This document shows positions 8,949-18,624 of a stretch of 64,000 nt of DNA, piece after piece. This DNA comes from Halorubellus salinus (lineage in GTDB: Archaea; Halobacteriota; Halobacteria; Halobacteriales; Natrialbaceae). The position numbers and the translations under genes were made by a program. Below the pieces are notes generated by a model that was given only the letters and a program-made list of their open reading frames with translations, did no database searches and had not been told where the DNA came from. The stretch lies in the NCBI RefSeq assembly GCF_020567525.1, contig NZ_JAJCVI010000004.1, positions 124,001 through 188,000 on the forward strand. Direction: 5' to 3'. Numbering within the stretch: the first letter of the stretch is position 1; each line of letters starts with the position of its first letter.

Positions 8949-8973
8949 CACGCCGTGACGGTATCCAACACCA

Positions 8974-11160
8974 ATGGGCCGACGTAAGAAGATCGTCGAA
9001 CAGTGCGAACGGCTGATGGACAAACCGGAGAACATCCGGAACATCGCCATCGCCGCGCACGTCGACCACGGCAAGACGACACTCACCGACAACCTCCTCG
9101 CCGGCGCCGGGATGATCTCGGACGACACCGCGGGCCAGCAGCTCGCGATGGACACCGAGGAGGACGAGCAAGAGCGTGGAATCACCATCGACGCGGCGAA
9201 CGTCTCGATGACCCACGAGTACGAGGACACCAACCACCTCATCAACCTCATCGACACGCCCGGCCACGTCGACTTCGGTGGCGACGTGACGCGAGCGATG
9301 CGCGCCGTCGACGGTGCGCTCGTCGTCGTCGACGCCGTCGAGGGCGCGATGCCCCAGACGGAGACGGTGCTCCGGCAGGCGCTCCGCGAGGGCGTGAAGC
9401 CGGCGCTGTTCATCAACAAGGTCGACCGCCTCATCTCCGAGCTCCAGGAGGGCCCCGAGGAGATGCAGAAGCGCCTCCTCTCCGTCATCAGCGACGTCAA
9501 CGACCTCATCGCCGGGATGACCGAGGAGATGGACGACGTCGACGACTGGACGGTCAGCGTCGAAGAGGGCACCGTCGGCTTCGGGTCCGCGCTCTACAAG
9601 TGGGGCGTCTCGATGCCGTCGATGCAGCGCACCGGCATGGACTTCGGCGACATCATGGAGATGGAGCGCGCGGACAAGCGCCAGGAACTCCACGAGAAGA
9701 CGCCGCTGTCGAACGTCGTGCTCGACATGGTCTGCGAGCACTTCCCGAACCCCGTCAAGGCGCAGCCGATGCGCATCCCGCGCATCTGGCGTGGTGACGA
9801 CGAGAGCGAGCTCGCGGAGACGATGCGTCTCGTCGACGAGGACGGCGAGGTCGTCCTCATGGTGACCGACATCGGTATCGACCCGCACGCCGGCGAGATC
9901 GCCGCGGGCCGCGTCTTCTCGGGGACGCTCGAGAAGGGCCAGGAGCTGTACGTCTCCGGGACGGCCGGGAAGAACCGCGTGCAGTCCGTCGGGATCTACA
10001 TGGGTGGCGAGCGCGAGGAAGTGGAGCACGTTCCCGCGGGGAACATCGCCGCCGTCACCGGCCTCAAGGACGCCATCGCGGGGTCGACGGTCTCCAGCGT
10101 CGAGATGACGCCGTTCGAGTCCATCGACCACATCAGCGAACCGGTCATCACGAAGTCCATCGAGGCGAAGAACATGGACGACCTGCCGAAGCTCATCGAG
10201 ACGCTCCGCCAGGTGTCCAAGGAGGACCCGACGATCCAGATCGAGATCAACGAGGACACGGGCGAGCACCTCATCAGCGGACAGGGCGAGCTCCACCTCG
10301 AGGTCCAGACCCAGCGTATCGAGCGCAACCAGGGCATCCCGGTGAACACCGGTGAGCCGATCGTCGTGTTCCGCGAGGCCATCCAGCAGAACAGTGGCGA
10401 GGTCGAGGGCATCTCCCCGAACCGCCACAACCGCTTCTACCTCGAGATCGAGCCGCTCGCCGACGATATCGTCGAGAGCATCAAGCACGGGAACATCTCG
10501 ATGGACATGCCCGAACTGGAGCGCCGCGAGGCACTCCAGGAGGCCGGCATGGACAAGGACACGAGCCAGGACGTGGAGACCATCCACCGGACGAACGTCC
10601 TCGTCGACGAGACGAAGGGTATCCAGCACCTCAACGAGACGATGGAACTCGTCGTCGAAGGGATGCAGGAGGCGCTCGACGACGGCCCGCTCGCCGCGGA
10701 ACCCGTCGAGGGCGCACTCATCCGGCTGCACGACGCGCGCCTCCACGAGGACACCATCCACCGTGGTCCGGCGCAGGTCATTCCCGCAGTCCGGAACGCG
10801 GTCCACAACGCGCTCGTCAAGGGGAAGGTCCGACTCAAGGAGCCGATGCAGGACGTCCGCATCGACGTCCCGAACGAGCACATGGGTGCGGCCTCCGGCG
10901 AGATCCAGGGTCGCCGTGGCCGCGTCGACGACATGTACCAGGAGGGTGACCTCATGGTCGTCGAGGGCGAGGCGCCCGTCGAGGAGATGATCGGGTTCTC
11001 CTCCGACATCCGTTCGGCAACCGAGGGTCGTGCGTCGTGGAACACGGAGAACTCCGGGTTCCAGTTCATGGCGGACAACCTCCAGCGCGAGCAGATCATG
11101 GAGATCCGCGAGCGCAAGGGAATGAAGCTCGAGCTGTACGAGCAGGTCGACTACATCTAA
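8974..11160 (+). CDS. fusA: Translation elongation factor aEF-2
   Basis: A 728-residue archaeal EF-2, the GTPase that drives ribosomal translocation. The P-loop [10 protein letters not shown] is at residues 27-36, followed by DTPGHVDF (G3) and NKVDR (G4). The domain IV tip carries DTIHRGPAQ, in which His596 is the expected diphthamide site. Full domain architecture and length are normal. It has its own strong promoter (8929-8948). The protein ends in the archaeal C-terminus ELYEQVDYI. Confidence 0.98.
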   Translation: MGRRKKIVEQCERLMDKPENIRNIAIAAHVDHGKTTLTDNLLAGAGMISDDTAGQQLAMDTEEDEQERGITIDAANVSMTHEYEDTNHLINLIDTPGHVDFGGDVTRAMRAVDGALVVVDAVEGAMPQTETVLRQALREGVKPALFINKVDRLISELQEGPEEMQKRLLSVISDVNDLIAGMTEEMDDVDDWTVSVEEGTVGFGSALYKWGVSMPSMQRTGMDFGDIMEMERADKRQELHEKTPLSNVVLDMVCEHFPNPVKAQPMRIPRIWRGDDESELAETMRLVDEDGEVVLMVTDIGIDPHAGEIAAGRVFSGTLEKGQELYVSGTAGKNRVQSVGIYMGGEREEVEHVPAGNIAAVTGLKDAIAGSTVSSVEMTPFESIDHISEPVITKSIEAKNMDDLPKLIETLRQVSKEDPTIQIEINEDTGEHLISGQGELHLEVQTQRIERNQGIPVNTGEPIVVFREAIQQNSGEVEGISPNRHNRFYLEIEPLADDIVESIKHGNISMDMPELERREALQEAGMDKDTSQDVETIHRTNVLVDETKGIQHLNETMELVVEGMQEALDDGPLAAEPVEGALIRLHDARLHEDTIHRGPAQVIPAVRNAVHNALVKGKVRLKEPMQDVRIDVPNEHMGAASGEIQGRRGRVDDMYQEGDLMVVEGEAPVEEMIGFSSDIRSATEGRASWNTENSGFQFMADNLQREQIMEIRERKGMKLELYEQVDYI

Positions 11161-11248
11161 GCTACCGTCGTTCGCTGGCGGTCCTCTCTCTTCGTTCTTC
11201 GTCCCGGAGCGACTGCGTTCGCGGTCGCGTCGATGGAATCGGTAGTTG

Positions 11249-11315
11249 GTGTGAAGCTGTCGTCGCTGGCTGGTGTGGAGCTGTCGTCGCTGGCTGGTGT
11301 GGGGTGCTCGTCGGC
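11249..11315 (+). repeat. 24-bp tandem repeat between aEF-2 and pdaD
   Basis: Two near-perfect 24-bp copies (11249-11272 and 11273-11296), each containing gagctgtcgtcgctggctg with one substitution between them, followed by a partial third copy. The array lies 88 bases after the aEF-2 stop, so unlike others in this window it does not touch a coding region. Confidence 0.8.
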
Positions 11316-11357
11316 GTGAATCGGAACCCACAACGTGGTGCCGGCGCGAGTACGGGT

Positions 11358-11834
11358 ATGGAAGCGATTCGCGTCGTCTGGGGGAGCGGGACTGGCCCGA
11401 CGGCGATGGCGAGTTACGACGCGGCGCTCGCGGACGCGGGCGTCCACAACTACAATCTGGTGACGGTGTCGTCGATGCTGCCGCCGGGTGCGGACGTGGA
11501 GGCAGTTGGGACCGCGGGGGACCTCGGCGAGGTCGGTGGGCGGTTGACGGTCGTGGAGGCGCGGGCGACGGCGACCGACCCCGGGCACGTCTCGGCGGGC
11601 CTGGCGTGGGCGCAGTCGCCCGACGGCGGGTTGTTCTACGAGGCGGCGGGCCCGACGGATGCGGCGGACGTCGAGGAGCGCGTCCGGCAGGGTATCGCGG
11701 CCGGGGAGGAGTTGCGGTCGGGGTGGGCGTTCGACGACCCGCGGGTTCGCGTGCAGTCGGCGCAGGTCGAGCCGGGCACGCACACGACGGCGGTCGTGCT
11801 CGCGGTGTACGGCACCGCGGACGCGCTCGTCTGA
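11358..11834 (+). CDS. pdaD: Pyruvoyl-dependent arginine decarboxylase
   Basis: A 158-residue proenzyme of the PvlArgDC family, which converts arginine to agmatine in archaeal polyamine synthesis. The sequence NYNLVTVSSMLPP near residues 33-45 contains the Ser-Ser self-cleavage site: cleavage produces the beta chain and turns the second Ser into the pyruvoyl cofactor of the alpha chain. Size and N-terminus fit the family. In haloarchaea the adjacent gene is commonly a DUF5811 protein, as seen here. Confidence 0.93.
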   Translation: MEAIRVVWGSGTGPTAMASYDAALADAGVHNYNLVTVSSMLPPGADVEAVGTAGDLGEVGGRLTVVEARATATDPGHVSAGLAWAQSPDGGLFYEAAGPTDAADVEERVRQGIAAGEELRSGWAFDDPRVRVQSAQVEPGTHTTAVVLAVYGTADALV

Positions 11835-11925
11835 GGTGCTCCGTGGTGGCGTCTCCCGCCCTCGCTGGAACTACCTCGACCGAACCTTTTTCACTCGGCT
11901 GGCGCGTAGGAGTGGTAGTTCTGCG

Positions 11926-12324
11926 ATGAATGGAAACACGCCGTACGCTGGACTGCCGGGGATCACGCAGGCCGGGAAGCGAAACGCGGAGGACGTGCCG
12001 GAGCTGTCGAGGGCGGAGAAGAGCGCGCTCCGACGCGACGTGTCGGCTATCGCGGCCCGGACGCGCGAGTTCCTCCCGAAGGAGTACATCGTCGACGGCG
12101 ACGTTCATCAGGGTGTTGCGGGACCGCAGGCGCGGATCGCGGTCCAACCGCCGGTCGGGGATCCGGTGAGTGCGGGGTTCACGCCGGAGGTCGAGGACCT
12201 GGACCTCGACGAGCCGTTCATCGACGCGGACGAGCAGGCGGAGGTCGCTCGTGGTCTCGCGGCGAGCGCGGCGTTCCAGGTGAAGCAGGCGCTGCAGGGG
12301 TCGGTGACGCCGACCGCCCGATAG
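11926..12324 (+). CDS. DUF5811-family protein
   Basis: A 132-residue soluble haloarchaeal protein opening with MNGNTPYAGLPGITQAGKR, which is characteristic of the DUF5811 family. It follows pdaD on the same strand. A TATA-like run (cctttttcac, near 11885) lies about 40 bases before the ATG. No catalytic motif, signal peptide or membrane segment is visible. Function is unknown; the repeated association with pdaD hints at a related role but does not show one. Confidence 0.75.
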   Translation: MNGNTPYAGLPGITQAGKRNAEDVPELSRAEKSALRRDVSAIAARTREFLPKEYIVDGDVHQGVAGPQARIAVQPPVGDPVSAGFTPEVEDLDLDEPFIDADEQAEVARGLAASAAFQVKQALQGSVTPTAR

Positions 12325-12390
12325 ACGCCCGGGTTCTCGTTCTTCTCGTTCGTTCGACGGCGAGCGACGGCGTTCGGCACCGCCGCGGGT

Positions 12391-12426
12391 TCAGGCGTCG
12401 ACGTCGGGTCAGGCGTCGACGTCGGG
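12391..12426 (-). repeat. 18-bp duplication of the DUF502 gene's last codons and stop
   Basis: The 18-bp unit tcaggcgtcgacgtcggg is present at 12391-12408 and 12409-12426. The second unit is the real end of the leftward DUF502 gene (its TGA is the complement of 12409-12411). The first is an exact downstream copy including a second TGA. Confidence 0.85.
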
Positions 12427-13233
12427 CTGGTCGTCCTCGAGTGCGGCGACGGTGTCGTCGTCGAGGCCGAACTCGCGGAGTTCGGCGGGCGAGAAGCCGT
12501 CGGCGTCCATCGCCATCCCGCTCGTGACGAGCCCCTGGATGCCCTCTTCGACGCTCATGTCGACGTCGAGCACCTCCCCTTCGGGGAAGTGCGCGAGGAA
12601 CCCGCCCATGACGGGGTTCGGGGCGAGTGGGACGAACAGCGTCCGCATGGCGGCGGTCTCGGTTGCGCCGCGGACGTTCGCGGGCGTGGTCGCGGTCTCG
12701 AACGCGATCATGTAACTGCCCTCGGTGGGGTACTGGACGAGTTTCACGGAGCGGAAGTTCTCGGCTTCGCTCTCGATCATCGCGTCGCCCATGCGGCGGA
12801 ACGCGCGGTAGACGCTCCCGATACCGGGGATGGACGCGAACAGGAAGTCGAAGAGGTCGACGAGCCGTTCGCCGTAACGGTTCCGGGCGACGGTACCGAC
12901 GACGACGACGACGGCGACGAGGATGAGGAAGGCGGTGATGGCGCCGACGAAGTCCGCGGCGCTCTCGTAGATGCCGACCTCGACGAGGAACGCGACGACG
13001 ACGTTCTGCTGGACGACCGAGAGCAATCCGAAGTGCGCGAGGACCTTCAGGACTGGTTCGAGGACGCTGAAAATGATGCCGAACGCGGCGTCGAGGACGT
13101 ACACGGTGACGACGATCGGGAGGAGCGTGACGACGCCAGTGGTGAGGACGTCGAGCGCGTGCTGGTACGCGGACTGACTGGCTTCGCGTGCGGTCTCCAC
13201 CCCGGACCCCGGAATCCTGTCACTATCTGACAT
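12409..13233 (-). CDS. DUF502 family membrane protein
   Basis: A 274-residue membrane protein of the widespread DUF502 family. Two hydrophobic segments lie near residues 30-55 and 70-135, followed by the signature PGIGSVYRAFRRM near 160-175 and a C-terminal domain with FVPLAPNPVMGGFLAHFPEGE (read in two parts: FVPLAPNPVMGG, then FLAHFPEGE). The start at 13233 (MSDSDRIPG) is chosen because the preceding in-frame residues look non-coding. It is monocistronic. DUF502 proteins are of unknown function; plant relatives act in membrane trafficking, which need not apply here. Confidence 0.85.
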   Translation of the reverse strand: MSDSDRIPGSGVETAREASQSAYQHALDVLTTGVVTLLPIVVTVYVLDAAFGIIFSVLEPVLKVLAHFGLLSVVQQNVVVAFLVEVGIYESAADFVGAITAFLILVAVVVVVGTVARNRYGERLVDLFDFLFASIPGIGSVYRAFRRMGDAMIESEAENFRSVKLVQYPTEGSYMIAFETATTPANVRGATETAAMRTLFVPLAPNPVMGGFLAHFPEGEVLDVDMSVEEGIQGLVTSGMAMDADGFSPAELREFGLDDDTVAALEDDQPDVDA

Positions 13234-13357
13234 ACGACCACGGTCGGTTGGGAGGCACCTAAGCGAGGGGCCTACGCGCGATGGGCGTCGCCCGTCCACC
13301 GTGGGATGGTCGAGCGAGGGGTGGTCGGGCGAGGGAGTCGGGCGAAGCGTGGTCGCG

Positions 13358-14416
13358 TCAGGCAGCTTGGAGGGTGACGGTGACGGTGGTGCCCGTCGGT
13401 TCGTTGTCGGCGACGGCGACGGTGCCGCCGTACGCGCTGACGAGTGCGTGGACGAGGTAGAGGCCGAGGCCGTGGTCGAGGCGGTCGACGGTGCTCGCGG
13501 TGGCGTCGAACAGCACGGCTTTCCGGTCGTCGGAGATGCCGGGGCCGTCGTCGGCGACGGTGAACGTGACGTCGTCGCCGTCGACCGCGGCGTCGACGGT
13601 GACGGTGACGTCGTCGTGGTCGGCGTGCTCGATGGCGTTCGCGATGAGGTTCCGGAACACCGACGTGAGGAGGGCGTTCGCGACGACGTTCACGCTGGGG
13701 AGGTCGCCGACGTCGAGGGTCGCGTCGGGGTACGCGGCGCGGGCGCGCTCGACCTCTTCGAGGACGACGCTGCGCGCGGGCACGGGCTCGGTCTCGACGT
13801 CGTCGTCGTCCGATTCGATCATCGTGACGACGTCGCGGATGCTCTCGGTGAGCGTGGTGGATTCGTCGACGACGGTCAGGAGCTCTTCGAGTCGGTCCGG
13901 GGTCGCGAGCGAGGGGTCTTCGGCGATGAGTTCGAGCCAGCCTTCGAGGACGTTCAGGTCGTTCCGGATGTCGTGGCGGACGATGCGGTTGACGAGCGCG
14001 AGCGCCTCGTTCCGGTCTTCGAGGACGCGCTGGCGTTCGCGTTGCGCGGCGGCGGGGAGCGTGATGCCGCTGACGAGCGTCGGGTCGACGTCGCTCCGGT
14101 TCCCGACGTCGCGGAGCCAGCGGTAGCTGCCGTCGGCGGCCCGAAGCCGGTACTGGACGTCGTAGGTGTCGCCGTTACCGTCGACGACCGCGTCGAACGC
14201 CGCCGCGACCGCGTCGTAGTCGCCGGGATGGACGAGCGCCGCGAAGTCCTGGACGGTCTCGAACGCCGCGGGGTCGTAGTCGGCGAGCGTCGCCTTCCGG
14301 TCGTCGAACGCGAACGCGCCCGTCTCGACGTCGTACTCCCACCACGCCACGCCGGCGGCGTCGATCGCTCTTTCACGTGTCGTCTCCCCGCCGGTCGCCC
14401 CCTGTCGCTCACCCAT
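13358..14416 (-). CDS. PAS-domain sensor histidine kinase
   Basis: A 352-residue soluble kinase: a PAS fold of the PAS_3 type (about residues 15-125, with the WLRDVG segment), a haloarchaeal H-box IVRHDIRND near 142, and a HATPase domain with N-box NAIEH near 258, DDGPG and HGLGLYLVH. Unlike the kinases at 1802 and 57109, its N-box has no 45-bp insertion, making it a useful internal control. There is no transmembrane segment and no adjacent response regulator. AT-rich DNA upstream (14417-14460) probably holds the promoter. The start at 14416 (MGERQG) is preferred to one six codons upstream. Confidence 0.85.
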   Translation of the reverse strand: MGERQGATGGETTRERAIDAAGVAWWEYDVETGAFAFDDRKATLADYDPAAFETVQDFAALVHPGDYDAVAAAFDAVVDGNGDTYDVQYRLRAADGSYRWLRDVGNRSDVDPTLVSGITLPAAAQRERQRVLEDRNEALALVNRIVRHDIRNDLNVLEGWLELIAEDPSLATPDRLEELLTVVDESTTLTESIRDVVTMIESDDDDVETEPVPARSVVLEEVERARAAYPDATLDVGDLPSVNVVANALLTSVFRNLIANAIEHADHDDVTVTVDAAVDGDDVTFTVADDGPGISDDRKAVLFDATASTVDRLDHGLGLYLVHALVSAYGGTVAVADNEPTGTTVTVTLQAA

Positions 14417-14529
14417 ACCTATCACTATATGCAAGTATGCGTTACTACTACAATACTACTTCGGCGACTCCAACCCGGACCCGAGCGCCCTACCGCGCCT
14501 CGCGGCCGGCGCTCCTGGGGTGCCCGCCG

Positions 14530-15186
14530 TCAACGGCCGGGGGCCAGCGCCGCGATCGTCTCCGCGACGACCGTCCGCCGGCCTTCGTTGAACGAGTGAT
14601 TCTCCCCTGGGAGGACGCGCAACTCGGCGTCGGGGAGGGCGTCCGCGAGCGCCTCGGCGGGCTCGGGATAGAAGTGGTCCTCGTCGCCATACAGGAGCGT
14701 CACCGGGACGTCGACGCCAGCGACGTCGTCGGGCGCGACGTCGAGCCCGTCCTCGAGGTCACCGAGCGGGACGTCGCGCTGGTCGTCGAGCCCGGACTCG
14801 TCGGCGAACACGACCGCCGGCGCCCACCCGAGCACGCGCTCGACGCCATCCGGGAACGCCGTGAACGCGACCCGGCCACCGAAGCTCTTCACGAGCAGCG
14901 ACACGCGGTCGTCGACGAGGTCGACCGCGGCCGCCAGCTCCGCGTGCAACTCCGCGAGCGTCTTCGCGTCGAGTTCCTCGCCGGTCGTCCACGACTCGTA
15001 GCGGAAGGAGGCGACGCCCGCGTTCGCGAGTTCGTACATCGCGATGTCGAAGATGTTCCCGAACGGCCCGTGGCCCGCGCCCGGAACCACGACCACGCAG
15101 GTGTCCGCGTCGCCAGCGGGCGGCGTCACGAACCGACCCTCGTGCGTTGCGCCGTCGACCTCGAAGTCCAGTTGCTCGAGCGGCAT
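14530..15186 (-). CDS. Alpha/beta hydrolase, dienelactone-hydrolase-like
   Basis: A 218-residue alpha/beta-fold hydrolase. Visible features are VVVVPGAGHGPFGN (oxyanion-hole region, near residue 32), the nucleophile region VKSFGGRVA near 98 (Ser of the nucleophile elbow), GDEDHFYPEPA near 170 (Asp), and NHSF near 197 (catalytic His). Together these suggest a cytoplasmic esterase; the substrate is unknown. The start at 15186 is chosen because upstream codons belong to intergenic DNA shared with the divergent GNAT gene. Confidence 0.78.
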   Translation of the reverse strand: MPLEQLDFEVDGATHEGRFVTPPAGDADTCVVVVPGAGHGPFGNIFDIAMYELANAGVASFRYESWTTGEELDAKTLAELHAELAAAVDLVDDRVSLLVKSFGGRVAFTAFPDGVERVLGWAPAVVFADESGLDDQRDVPLGDLEDGLDVAPDDVAGVDVPVTLLYGDEDHFYPEPAEALADALPDAELRVLPGENHSFNEGRRTVVAETIAALAPGR

Positions 15187-15300
15187 GGACTCGAACGGTG
15201 CCGTGTCCGACACAAATACCCTCGCCGCACTGACGGACTCGCCTGCGAGCACGCCACACACCACGCGAACGCTTACGACGACCGCGTCGCCAGCACGCAC

Positions 15301-15768
15301 ATGGTCATCCGCGCCGCCACCCACGACGACGCCGAACTGCTCGCCACCGACTTCTGGTACCCGCTCGCGAAACAGATGGAGCAGTACTCGCCGCTGAACG
15401 AACTCCGCGACGGCGTCGCCGAAGACGCCGTCGACGCCTTCGCGGACATGCTGGAGCGCGACGACCGCCGGATCTTCCTCCGCGAAGCCGACGACGAACC
15501 CGTCGCCTTCCTCGTCGTCGAACTCGGCGAACGACCCTCGCGCGAACACGGCCGCTACGCGGACATCGTCGACCTCTACGTCAAGGAACCGCACCGCGGC
15601 AACGGCCACGGCACCGCACTCGTCGACCACGTCGAAGCCCTCGCCAGCGACCAGGACCGCGACTACGTCACCGTCTCCGCCGAATGGCAGAACGAACCCG
15701 CACGCGAGTTCTACCGCGACCGCGACTACGACCAAAAACAGGTGACGTACGCGAAACCACTCGACTGA
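15301..15768 (+). CDS. GNAT-family N-acetyltransferase
   Basis: A 155-residue acetyltransferase of the GCN5-related fold. The acetyl-CoA-binding motif A is DLYVKEPHRGNGHGTALVD (near residues 82-100), with the R/Q-x-x-G-x-G/A signature as RGNGHG. Motif B, EWQNEPAREFYRDRDY, ends in the usual 'xxFYxxxGF'-like element. The acceptor is unknown. It is divergent from the alpha/beta hydrolase and convergent with infB. Confidence 0.85.
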   Translation: MVIRAATHDDAELLATDFWYPLAKQMEQYSPLNELRDGVAEDAVDAFADMLERDDRRIFLREADDEPVAFLVVELGERPSREHGRYADIVDLYVKEPHRGNGHGTALVDHVEALASDQDRDYVTVSAEWQNEPAREFYRDRDYDQKQVTYAKPLD

Positions 15769-15814
15769 GCGTCAAACTGCACCGAACAGGTGGAGAGCCG
15801 TCACCGAACTCGCG

Positions 15815-15871
15815 AAGCCGCCGCCTGGCGGCGAGACGATAACACTGAAACGGCCGCCTGGCGGCGGCCGT
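15815..15871. repeat. Two GC-rich hairpins between the GNAT and infB 3' ends
   Basis: A 6-bp stem (gccgcc-gcct-ggcggc) lies near 15817-15832 and an 8-bp stem (cggccgcc-tggc-ggcggccg) at 15851-15870. They lie between two converging genes, the second ending 17 bases beyond the infB stop. Stem and TGGN loop resemble the hairpins at 5812 and 19473, so they may be diverged members of one family or a bidirectional terminator. Confidence 0.65.
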
Positions 15872-15887
15872 ATGCTCCTGCGACCAG

Positions 15888-17696
15888 TTACTTCCCCCAG
15901 AACGGGTCGCGTTTCCGCTGCTTCTCGAGGTACTGGTTGAGCGCTTCGCGTTCGTCCATCGGGATCTCCTCCTTCAACTCCTGTTCGAGAATCTTCGCGT
16001 GCTTCTCGGGGATCTCGATCCAGAGTTCATCGCCTTCCTCGATCTGACGGCCGACGGTCGGGCCGTCGATGGCGAGGCTGACGCGGGAGCCGGCGCGAGC
16101 CTCGTCGACGTCCTCGCCGTTCTCCTGGATGCCCTTGAGTTGGCCGACGCGCGTCGGCTCGTTCCCCTCGAACTTCACGACGTTCATGTTGTTCTTGACC
16201 GTCCCGGAGAGGATCTCCGTGCCGACGACCGCCGGGTCGTTCTGGCGGAACGTGTGGTCCATGAGGAGCTGGAAGCGCGCGGGTCGCGTGATGTTGTCCA
16301 GCACCGTCTCCTGTTGTTCGCGCTCGATCGCCTCGACGTACTCGTCGTACTCCTCGACGAGCTGGTAGATGACGTCGCTCCCGAAGATCTGGACGTCGCT
16401 CTCCTCGACGCGCCGGCGCGCGTCGTCGAGCACGTCGACGTTGAACGCGAGGATGGTCTTGTTCGTGTCCTCGTCCGCGGTCGATGCGACCGAGACGTCG
16501 CGCGGCGCGACCGCACCGACTTCGGCGCGCACGATAGGTATCTCGGCCTCCTCGAGCGCGTTCGCCATCGCCTCCAGACTCCCGAGCGTGTCCGCCTTCA
16601 CGACCACGCCCTCCTCGGCGGTCTCGACCGCGATCTCCGCGAGCTCGCTCCGCACCTCGCGCTCGACCTCCTCGACGGGGCGGTCGCGGACGACCCGGAT
16701 GGGTGCGCCCGACATCGCCTCGTCCAGGTCCGGCGCCGCGACCTTGATACCGGCCGCCGCGACGACCTCGTCGACCTGCTCGAACCGACTCTCGGTGCGT
16801 ATCTCCGCGAGCGGCCGCGGCTGCAAGAGCGCCCGCACTTCGGTCACGATCGGGTCGTTCTCGCCGCCGACGACGATGACGTCGTCCGCGCGGATCGTCC
16901 CGTCGTAGAGCACGATGTCGATGGTCGTCCCGAACCCCTTCTCGTCCTTGACCTCCAGTACCGTACCGACACCGGGCCCGCCGACGTCCACCTGCATCTC
17001 GTCCTTCATGTACCGCTGCGCGAGCCCCATCATCACCGTCAGGAGGTCCGGGACGCCTTCGCCAGTCATCGCGCTCACGGGGACGACGCCGACGTTCTGC
17101 TGGAAGTTCCGCACCTGCCAGTACATGTCCGCGGAGAACCCGTGGTCGCTGAGTTCACCGACGATCTCGTACAGTTCCTGGTTGAGTTGCTGCTGGACGC
17201 GGTCGGACTGGGTCTCCATGGACTGCTGGATGGGGGCGTCCTCGACGGGATTCCAGCCGGGGAGGGTGTCGACCTTGTTCGCGGCGACGACGAACGGCGT
17301 CTGCGTGCGTTTGAGGATGTCGAGCGCTTCGATGGTCTGGGGCTGAAAGCCGTCGTTCACGTCGACGACGAGGATGGCGATGTCCGCGAGCGCGCCACCG
17401 CGCGACCGGAGGGTCGTGAACGAGTGGTGGCCGGGCGTGTCGATGAACAGGAGTCCCGGAAGGTCGAAGTCGGTCGGGTCAACGAGCGACCCGGCGATGT
17501 CAGAGATGACGTCGAGCGGCACCGCGGTCGCACCGATGTGCTGGGTGATAGCACCTGCCTCGCCCTCGATGACCGCGGACCCGCGGACCTTGTCGAGCAA
17601 GCTCGTCTTGCCGTGGTCGACGTGACCGAGGACGGCGACGATGGGCGTGCGTAGCGTGTCTGTGCCGGGGTCGCCGGCGTCCGATGAGTCCGACAT
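15888..17696 (-). CDS. infB: Translation initiation factor aIF-2/5B
   Basis: A 602-residue IF2/eIF5B GTPase that joins ribosomal subunits and helps initiator tRNA binding. The P-loop GHVDHGKTS is at residues 24-32, followed by DTPGHHSF (G3) and ANKVDTL (G4). Typical domain II and a C-terminal domain follow, ending with KRDPFWGK. Length is normal for archaea, and the inteins or long N-terminal extensions found in some relatives are absent. It is transcribed divergently from the PRC-barrel/Nob1 pair, a frequent archaeal arrangement. The start at 17696 (MSDSSD) is preferred over upstream in-frame codons. Confidence 0.96.
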   Translation of the reverse strand: MSDSSDAGDPGTDTLRTPIVAVLGHVDHGKTSLLDKVRGSAVIEGEAGAITQHIGATAVPLDVISDIAGSLVDPTDFDLPGLLFIDTPGHHSFTTLRSRGGALADIAILVVDVNDGFQPQTIEALDILKRTQTPFVVAANKVDTLPGWNPVEDAPIQQSMETQSDRVQQQLNQELYEIVGELSDHGFSADMYWQVRNFQQNVGVVPVSAMTGEGVPDLLTVMMGLAQRYMKDEMQVDVGGPGVGTVLEVKDEKGFGTTIDIVLYDGTIRADDVIVVGGENDPIVTEVRALLQPRPLAEIRTESRFEQVDEVVAAAGIKVAAPDLDEAMSGAPIRVVRDRPVEEVEREVRSELAEIAVETAEEGVVVKADTLGSLEAMANALEEAEIPIVRAEVGAVAPRDVSVASTADEDTNKTILAFNVDVLDDARRRVEESDVQIFGSDVIYQLVEEYDEYVEAIEREQQETVLDNITRPARFQLLMDHTFRQNDPAVVGTEILSGTVKNNMNVVKFEGNEPTRVGQLKGIQENGEDVDEARAGSRVSLAIDGPTVGRQIEEGDELWIEIPEKHAKILEQELKEEIPMDEREALNQYLEKQRKRDPFWGK

Positions 17697-17875
17697 GGTG
17701 ACCACCCAGAAGGTATACTCAGAACCTTCTCGCGCCGGCATTTAAGATTGCCGTATGCGTCCGCGTTCGGGCGCCATCACCGTATTCGACGACGTCTTCG
17801 TCGCCACGCGACGGTGGCTGCCGTGCGGCTGACGACCCCGTGGCGTTTAATAGCCGTCGTTCGGTACGGGTGGGT

Positions 17876-18121
17876 ATGCCCAATATACTGGCCGAGAACA
17901 TCTCGGACAAGGCCGTCATGGGGTCTGACGGCACCGAACTCGGCGCGCTGTACAACGTCACGATGGACCTGAAGAGCGGTGAACTCCACGATCTCATCGT
18001 CGAGCCCGACGAGGACACGCCGACGCGAACCATCGACTACGACCGGGACGAACAGGGCCGTTTCCGCGTGCCGGTGTCGCGCGTGCAGGCCGTGAAGGAC
18101 TACATCGTCGTCGACCGCTAG
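17876..18121 (+). CDS. PRC-barrel domain protein
   Basis: An 81-residue single-domain PRC-barrel protein (MPNILAENISDKAVMGSDG). PRC-barrels are small beta-barrels found in RNA-processing proteins such as RimM and in photosynthetic reaction centres. The stop is followed five bases later by the Nob1 ATG, so the two are very likely co-transcribed, and an RNA-related role is plausible by association. A TATA-like element (gcgtttaata, near 17843-17852) lies upstream. Confidence 0.88.
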   Translation: MPNILAENISDKAVMGSDGTELGALYNVTMDLKSGELHDLIVEPDEDTPTRTIDYDRDEQGRFRVPVSRVQAVKDYIVVDR

Positions 18122-18126
18122 CTCGG

Positions 18127-18585
18127 ATGAAGGTCCTGGATTCTTCTGCGTTCATCAACGAGTATCACTCCGAGGACGACATCGCGACGATTCCGCTCGT
18201 CCGCGAGGAACTCACCGACGAGAGCGGGTATCGGTTCGACGCGATGGAGGGCGCGGGGATGCGCATCCACATCCCGGACGCCGGAACCGTCGAGCGCGTG
18301 GAGCGCGCCGCGCGCGAGACCGGTGACCTCGCGGAGCTCTCGAATACCGACGTCCGCCTGGTGGCGGCGACGTTCGAACTGGACGCGACGCTCGTCACGG
18401 ACGACTACGCGATGCAGAACGTCGCCGAGCGACTGGACGTGCGCGTCGAGGTTATCGCGCGCGACGGCATCAGCGAGCAACGCGACTGGAAGTTCCAGTG
18501 CGCTGGCTGTGGACGCGAGTTCGACGAGAACAAGGACCGCTGCCCGATCTGCGGGAGCGACCTCACGCGGAAGAACCCGAGCTAG
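18127..18585 (+). CDS. nob1: Nob1-type PIN endonuclease for 16S rRNA 3'-end maturation
   Basis: A 152-residue protein with an N-terminal PIN domain (catalytic acidic residues including Asp5 in VLDSSAF and the VTDDYAMQN segment near residue 95) and a C-terminal zinc ribbon (CAGCGREF ... CPICGSDL, about 125-145). This is the archaeal Nob1 architecture: the enzyme cuts pre-16S rRNA at the 3' end of the mature molecule. Its coupling to the PRC-barrel gene and position beside infB fit a ribosome-biogenesis cluster. Confidence 0.93.
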   Translation: MKVLDSSAFINEYHSEDDIATIPLVREELTDESGYRFDAMEGAGMRIHIPDAGTVERVERAARETGDLAELSNTDVRLVAATFELDATLVTDDYAMQNVAERLDVRVEVIARDGISEQRDWKFQCAGCGREFDENKDRCPICGSDLTRKNPS

Positions 18586-18624
18586 CGCTCGGCGTCGGTC
18601 GTCGGTCTCCTGGCGGCGGTGTCC

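Noticed and set aside
8911-12147. A 1078-codon minus-strand frame opposite aEF-2
   Set aside because: Product is low-complexity and opposite a highly conserved translation factor; no domain is recognisable.
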